Positions 59,182 to 64,000 of a stretch of 64,000 nt of DNA are shown here, piece after piece. The translations under genes were made by a program, and so were the position numbers. The notes beneath the pieces were generated by a model that did no database searches, was not told the origin of the DNA, and saw only the letters and a program-made list of their open reading frames with translations. Every line of letters starts with the position of its first letter. The stretch's first letter is position 1. The DNA lies in assembly GCA_002686945.1 (NCBI GenBank), contig NYYZ01000053.1, positions 26,308 to 90,307 of the forward strand, in the 5' to 3' direction. The stretch comes from Planctomycetota bacterium. GTDB lineage: Bacteria > Planctomycetota > UBA1135 > GCA-002686595.

Positions 59182-59296
59182 CAGTCCATTGAGAACCGCA
59201 CGACTACAACTTCACCCTGTCCACAGATGCTGCGTTGGACTTGCGTCGACACGGACGGCTTCGTCCTGCTCTGGCCCTCTTTCAACGGACTGCTAG
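59178..59296. mobile_element. MITE-like element with 15-bp terminal inverted repeats (CTAGCAGTCCATTGA / TCAACGGACTGCTAG)
   Basis: 14/15 matched terminal inverted repeats bounding 119 bp between nuoL and nuoM; internal GGACG-GCTT-CGTCC hairpin; no coding capacity. Confidence 0.6.
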
Positions 59297-59300
59297 CCCA

Positions 59301-60842
59301 ATGCCCCTGCTAACCCTGATTGTATTCACGCCCCTGATCGGAGCGATCCTGGTAGCCCTGGCACCTGTACGCGAGGTCCGCGTCCTGCGCGGAGTCAGCT
59401 TCGGATTCACTTTGCTCACGGCCCTTCTTGGGTTCTTGGTGTGGCAGGACTTCGACCCGAACCAAGCGGCCTTGCAACTCACCGAGAGCCGTCCATGGTT
59501 TGAACTTCCCGGGGCATTGGCCGTCAACTTCACGTTGGGCATCGATGGAATCTCTATTCTGCTCGTGAGCCTGACGGCATTCCTGATGCCACTTGTACTC
59601 TTGTCCGCAAGCAAGTCGATCACCACCCGCATACGCGAGTTTCTGGTCTGGCTGCTGATTATGGAAGCAGGCATGCTCGGGGTCTTCCTGGCCACGGACA
59701 TCTTCCTGTTCTATGTGTTCTGGGAAGTCAGCCTGGTTCCCCTGTACTTCATGTTGGGCATCTGGGGTGGCGAGCGGCGCCTTTACGCAACGCTCAAGTT
59801 CTTCCTCTTCACCCTGGCGGGGTCGTTGGTGATGCTGGTTGGAGTCATTGCCCTGGTCTACCTTTCGGGCACCCTGGACATTGCGGCCTTGACCCAATGG
59901 GCGGGCACACAGACATTGGAAGTCCAGGGCTGGCTTTTTGCTGCCTTTGCCCTGGCTTTCGCCATCAAGGTACCACTGCTGCCGTTCCATACCTGGCTGC
60001 CAGACGCCCACACAGAAGCCCCTACTGCGGGATCAGTGATCCTGGCGGGAGTACTACTCAAGATGGGAACCTATGGCCTGCTGCGTTTTGGCATCGCCAT
60101 GTTCCCCCTGGCAGCGCTTGAGGCTTCGACACTCTTCATGATTCTGGGAGCCCTGGGCATCGTCTACGGTGCCTTCCTGGCCATGGCCCAGACTGATGTA
60201 AAGCGCTTGATCGCTTGTTCATCGGTCAGTCACCTTGGCTTCGTGGTGCTCGGGATGTTCGCCTTGACCGGCGCCGGGCTGCGGGGCTCAGTGCTGCAAA
60301 TGGTGAACCACGGACTCTCCACCGGGCTGCTGTTTCTTTTGATCGGCATGATCTACGAACGGCGTCATTCGCGAGAGTTGGCGGACTACGGAGGCATCGC
60401 AAAGGTGATGCCTCTCTTTGCCCTTTTCTTTGTGTTCTCGGTTCTGTCCAGCGTGGGCCTGCCGGGTTTGAACGGGTTTGTAGGTGAGTGGCTGATCTTA
60501 CTGGGTGCTTTTGAAGCCAGCCCGGTGCTGACCGCTGTGAGCGTCACGGGAGTGATCTTTGGCGCCGTGTATCTCTTGCGAGCCACGCGCTTGATGCTCT
60601 TTGGAGAAATCAGCCACACAGAGAACAAGACCTTGAGCGACTTGACTCCGCGGGAATTGGGAGTCTTGACTCCAATCTGCTTGCTCTGCCTGGTGATCGG
60701 AGTGATGCCGGGACCGTTCATTCAACGCACGGAGGCCAGCCTCGCAGTGATCGAACAACGACTGGATGCAGCTCGAGATCAGCAAGCAGCCAGAGTCGAG
60801 CTTGACTTGCCTGACGACCAAGAGGCGGAGAGCGCACGATGA
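59301..60842 (+). CDS. nuoM: NADH-quinone oxidoreductase subunit M
   Basis: FWEVSLVPLYFMLGIWGGERRLYATLKFFLFTLAGSLVML, KVPLLPFHTWLPDAHTEAPTAGSVILAGVLLKMGTYGLLRF. Confidence 0.97.
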   Translation: MPLLTLIVFTPLIGAILVALAPVREVRVLRGVSFGFTLLTALLGFLVWQDFDPNQAALQLTESRPWFELPGALAVNFTLGIDGISILLVSLTAFLMPLVLLSASKSITTRIREFLVWLLIMEAGMLGVFLATDIFLFYVFWEVSLVPLYFMLGIWGGERRLYATLKFFLFTLAGSLVMLVGVIALVYLSGTLDIAALTQWAGTQTLEVQGWLFAAFALAFAIKVPLLPFHTWLPDAHTEAPTAGSVILAGVLLKMGTYGLLRFGIAMFPLAALEASTLFMILGALGIVYGAFLAMAQTDVKRLIACSSVSHLGFVVLGMFALTGAGLRGSVLQMVNHGLSTGLLFLLIGMIYERRHSRELADYGGIAKVMPLFALFFVFSVLSSVGLPGLNGFVGEWLILLGAFEASPVLTAVSVTGVIFGAVYLLRATRLMLFGEISHTENKTLSDLTPRELGVLTPICLLCLVIGVMPGPFIQRTEASLAVIEQRLDAARDQQAARVELDLPDDQEAESAR

Positions 60843-62299
60843 GCTTCGAGTCCCTGCAAGACCTCTACTTGGGCGCCGGCCCGGCCCTCGCGCCCCTGCT
60901 CTGGCTGACCGGCGGTCTGCTGGCGGTGCTGATTGCTGAGATCACCCCTGGCCTGACACGACTACGCGCGGCGGTTGTGCCCGCGGCCCTTCTGGGCGCC
61001 GCCTGGAGCGCAGGCCAACTGATCGCCGAGCCCAGCGGCCTGGTGCTCGGGGGCACCTTCATGGGGGATTCCCAAACCGGCGCATTCGCCCTGATATTCT
61101 TGGGGGCGGCCCTCCTGGCTTGGGGACAGGCTCGACACTATTACCGCCAGGAAGAGCCCTTCCTGGGGGAACACGATGCCCTCTTGATCACCGCCCCTAT
61201 CGGCATGATCCTGATGGCTGGTGCCCAGGACCTGATTGTCTTCTTCATCGGGCTCGAGTTGCTCAGCATCCCCCTGTATTGCCTGGCAGCATTCCGCCGC
61301 ACCCGCGACGATTCAGTGGAGGCGGGCCTGCGCTACTTCATTCTTGGTGCCTTTGGGGTGACCCTCTTCCTGATGGGAGCAGGATTGGCATATGCGGCCA
61401 CTGGCACACTCAACATCGAGGGGCTCGGTGAAGCGCACGCGGCCCTGACAACTCCATTGGGAGGGATTGGTGTGGCCCTGATCCTGGCAAGCCTGCTCTT
61501 CAAGGCAGGAGTGGCTCCCTTCCATTTATGGGTGCCTGATGTGTATCAAGGATCGCCCACGCCCGTTACCACCTTGATGGCCACAGGAACCAAGGCTGCG
61601 GCCTTTGCTTTCCTGCTGCGCCTCGCTCCGATCTTGCCGAACGAATTGGGCCTGCCCCTGGGGATCATCGGGGTGGCAACCCTGGCCCTGGGCAACTTGG
61701 GTGCTCTCGTGCAAAAGGATCTCAAGAGACTGCTCGCCTGGTCCGGTATCGCTCACGCGGGTCTACTGCTGCTAGTGATCAGCGCAGCTGTTTCGGCGGC
61801 AGGCACAAGCCAACAGGCCGAGATCCTGAACGCAGCTACAAGCGCCCTGTTGCTGTACCTCTTGGCCTATGCCTTCGCCGCTGGTGGCGCACTGGGCCTG
61901 ATTGCTTGGATGGAAGCCGATGGCGAAGACCACACCCAACTGAACCGTTGGCAGGGGCTAGGCAGCGTGCGGCCTGGGGTGGCTGCAGGCATGACTCTGT
62001 TCTTGCTCAGTCTCGGTGGAATTCCCGCCACGGGTGGCTTCCTCGGAAAATGGCTGGCATTCAGCGCGGCGGTGCGCGCCGACATGCTGCCCCTGGCGGT
62101 GCTCGGCGCACTGACCAGCGTGATTGCTCTGGGCTACTCCCTGCGCGTGATAATCACCATGTGGATGAAGCCACGGCCCGAGACTTGGGCGACTCCCACC
62201 ATGAATCGGCCCCTGGCGGCGTTTCTTGCAGGTTTCTGCGCCGCCATGGTGCTGGCGCTGGGGTTGATCCCAGGCTTTGTGCTGGGCCCCCTGTTCTAG
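60839..62299 (+). CDS. nuoN: NADH-quinone oxidoreductase subunit N
   Basis: FIGLELLSIPLYCLAAFRR, LLFKAGVAPFHLWVPDVYQGSPTPVTTLMATGTKAAAFA. Confidence 0.96.
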   Translation: MSFESLQDLYLGAGPALAPLLWLTGGLLAVLIAEITPGLTRLRAAVVPAALLGAAWSAGQLIAEPSGLVLGGTFMGDSQTGAFALIFLGAALLAWGQARHYYRQEEPFLGEHDALLITAPIGMILMAGAQDLIVFFIGLELLSIPLYCLAAFRRTRDDSVEAGLRYFILGAFGVTLFLMGAGLAYAATGTLNIEGLGEAHAALTTPLGGIGVALILASLLFKAGVAPFHLWVPDVYQGSPTPVTTLMATGTKAAAFAFLLRLAPILPNELGLPLGIIGVATLALGNLGALVQKDLKRLLAWSGIAHAGLLLLVISAAVSAAGTSQQAEILNAATSALLLYLLAYAFAAGGALGLIAWMEADGEDHTQLNRWQGLGSVRPGVAAGMTLFLLSLGGIPATGGFLGKWLAFSAAVRADMLPLAVLGALTSVIALGYSLRVIITMWMKPRPETWATPTMNRPLAAFLAGFCAAMVLALGLIPGFVLGPLF

Positions 62300-62347
62300 A
62301 CCCACAAGAGGGCCATTCGCCGTTCAGCGGCGGGACTTGCTGGGTCT
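62298..62347 (+). other. Nested stem-loop immediately after nuoN
   Basis: Outer AGACCCA...TGGGTCT and inner CGCCG-TTCAG-CGGCG; no T-tract. Confidence 0.45.
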
Positions 62348-62561
62348 GGAACAGCTACAGAAGCCAGGACTCAGATCGAGTCACGAGGGTTGAGAAAGGG
62401 CCCAAGCGGCTTCCTGGAGCCATTCCCTGCAATTTGCCGTGGATCGAAGAGGCAGAAATTCCCAAACCAGCCCCCGGACTCCTTTGGAGCAAGTATCATT
62501 TCCTTGCCCCCTCTCCGGGGAGACATCTTTTAGATCTCACTTTCTTCTGATCAATAACACC

Positions 62562-64000
62562 ATGCGTACTACCCCTTTCCTTCTTGTTCCCACCGCCTTG
62601 TTTATGAGCGCTGGAGCCTTGGCCCAAGGCGACGACTGTTCAGCCGCCACCGCCATCACAGGCGCCAGCACATGGGCATTTGACACCACCGCTGCCACCA
62701 TTAGTGGGTTTTCTGGCGGCTCAGCCTGCACCAACGCGGGTTCCCTCGACGTGGGCCCTGACCAGTTCATGCAGTGGACCGCCGACGCGGCGGGCACCTG
62801 GCAGATCGACCTGATCGGCTCTGTCTACGACACCAAACTGAACATTCACACGGGCACGGGCTGCACAGCCACCTGCTCCTATTACAACGACGATTTCTCT
62901 GGTCTTCAGAGCGGCGTGATCATCGCCGGCATCAATGCTGGCGACACCTTCTTGATTCAACTCGGTGGCTTTGGTGGCCAAGCTGGCCTCGGCACATTGA
63001 ACACGTCAAATGCTGGCTCCGGTGGCATCAGCAACGATGACTGCTCCACAGCCACAGCAATTGCCGGCGTTGGCAACTGGACCTACGACACGATCCTGGC
63101 CACCACCAGCGGCTTCGCTGGGGGCTCCGCCTGCACAAACGCCGGTTCCTTGGACCTGGGCCCCGATGCCTTCTTCCAGTGGACCGCCAGCGCGGCGGGT
63201 GACTACCTGATCGACACCTGTGGCTCGGGCTATGACACCAAGCTGAATGCACATAGTGGCACCGGCTGCGCAGCCACCTGCACTGCCTACAACGATGATG
63301 GTCCCTGCGGCAACTTCAACAGCGAGTTGAGCCTGACCGGCGTCAACGCCGGTGACACCATCCTGATTCAGTGTGGTGGTTGGAACGGCTCTGCTGGCGC
63401 TGGTGTCCTGAACATCGCTACGTATGTCGACCCCTGCGCGGGTCAGGTACCGGACGTGTTCGCGCCAAACCACTCCTGCGCAGCACCGGCAGCGGTTGGT
63501 GACGGAACCTATTCCCTCAACACCCACAAGACTGAACCCGACTTCTTCTCCTTCACCGTAGCCGGTGGCGACACCGTGACGATTGACGTCCTGTTCTCCA
63601 CGGCGACTGCCGACCTGGACGCAATGCTCTATGAAGCTGGATTCTGTAACGATGACCAGACCTCCGGCTGCGGAGGCACCCTGGCCTGCGGCTTCACTGG
63701 TACCGACAACGAGAACTTGATTTGGACCAACCCCACTGGCGCAGACATGGACTGCACCCTGCGTGTCCACGTCTGGCCCAACACTGGTGGCGACTGCAAC
63801 GACTATGACCTGGTCCTGACCGGTGCTGGCCCTGGTGGCCCGGCCCTGTTCTGCAACCCGGCCAACGTGCACTCCGGTGGCAGCTTCGCGACCCTGGGCA
63901 CTTCAAGTGTCTCCGGCCCCGGCCTCTACCACCTGGAAGCCACTGACGGTCCCATCGACCAGTTCGGTTACTTCCTGGTATCGGCCGGTTCCATGGATCC
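62562..64000 (+). CDS. Secreted tandem-repeat protein (pre-peptidase C-terminal-like beta domains), truncated by window end
   Basis: ATG at 62562, signal peptide MRTTPFLLVPTALFMSAGALAQ, open to the window edge; two ~132-aa repeats starting DDCS.ATAI; absent from the supplied ORF track. Confidence 0.85.
   Translation, partial: MRTTPFLLVPTALFMSAGALAQGDDCSAATAITGASTWAFDTTAATISGFSGGSACTNAGSLDVGPDQFMQWTADAAGTWQIDLIGSVYDTKLNIHTGTGCTATCSYYNDDFSGLQSGVIIAGINAGDTFLIQLGGFGGQAGLGTLNTSNAGSGGISNDDCSTATAIAGVGNWTYDTILATTSGFAGGSACTNAGSLDLGPDAFFQWTASAAGDYLIDTCGSGYDTKLNAHSGTGCAATCTAYNDDGPCGNFNSELSLTGVNAGDTILIQCGGWNGSAGAGVLNIATYVDPCAGQVPDVFAPNHSCAAPAAVGDGTYSLNTHKTEPDFFSFTVAGGDTVTIDVLFSTATADLDAMLYEAGFCNDDQTSGCGGTLACGFTGTDNENLIWTNPTGADMDCTLRVHVWPNTGGDCNDYDLVLTGAGPGGPALFCNPANVHSGGSFATLGTSSVSGPGLYHLEATDGPIDQFGYFLVSAGSMD

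Noticed and set aside
1-64000. CRISPR arrays, rRNA genes, prophage or complete IS elements
   Set aside because: No regularly spaced repeats, rRNA signatures, integrases, transposases or phage structural genes were recognised in the window.

Overview
The window is a gene-dense, high-GC bacterial chromosome segment. Gene content and style suggest a planctomycete-like organism; this is inferred, since there is no rRNA in the window. In order it contains: an ArsC-like reductase and a GlpD-like FAD dehydrogenase; three GT4-type glycosyltransferases; a degenerate alkaline-phosphatase/sulfatase-fold protein; a complete MoxR/DUF58/BatA-B-C-D-E (Bat aerotolerance-like) operon on the minus strand; a lytic transglycosylase; a very large HEAT-repeat protein; RecG; a membrane glycosyltransferase; a lipoprotein; a sulfotransferase and a PDZ/alpha-alpha-barrel protein that share a 40-bp upstream repeat; a giant (2644 aa) TPR/alpha-2-macroglobulin-like protein; two more sulfatase-fold proteins; a metallophosphoesterase; a GT-C membrane protein; a pair of B12-type radical SAM enzymes translationally coupled to a 61-aa peptide; a five-heme cytochrome c; a 14-gene NADH:quinone oxidoreductase operon (nuoA-N) carrying a ~119-bp MITE-like inverted-repeat element between nuoL and nuoM; and the start of a tandem-repeat secreted protein that is missing from the supplied ORF track. 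The best candidate for an undescribed system is 42478-46839: rSAM1, rSAM2 and a short acidic peptide, with overlapping stop/start codons and a PqqD/RRE-like C-terminal region on both enzymes. This looks like a RiPP-type maturation operon with a Cys-free precursor. All family calls come from reading translated motifs; no database search was possible.
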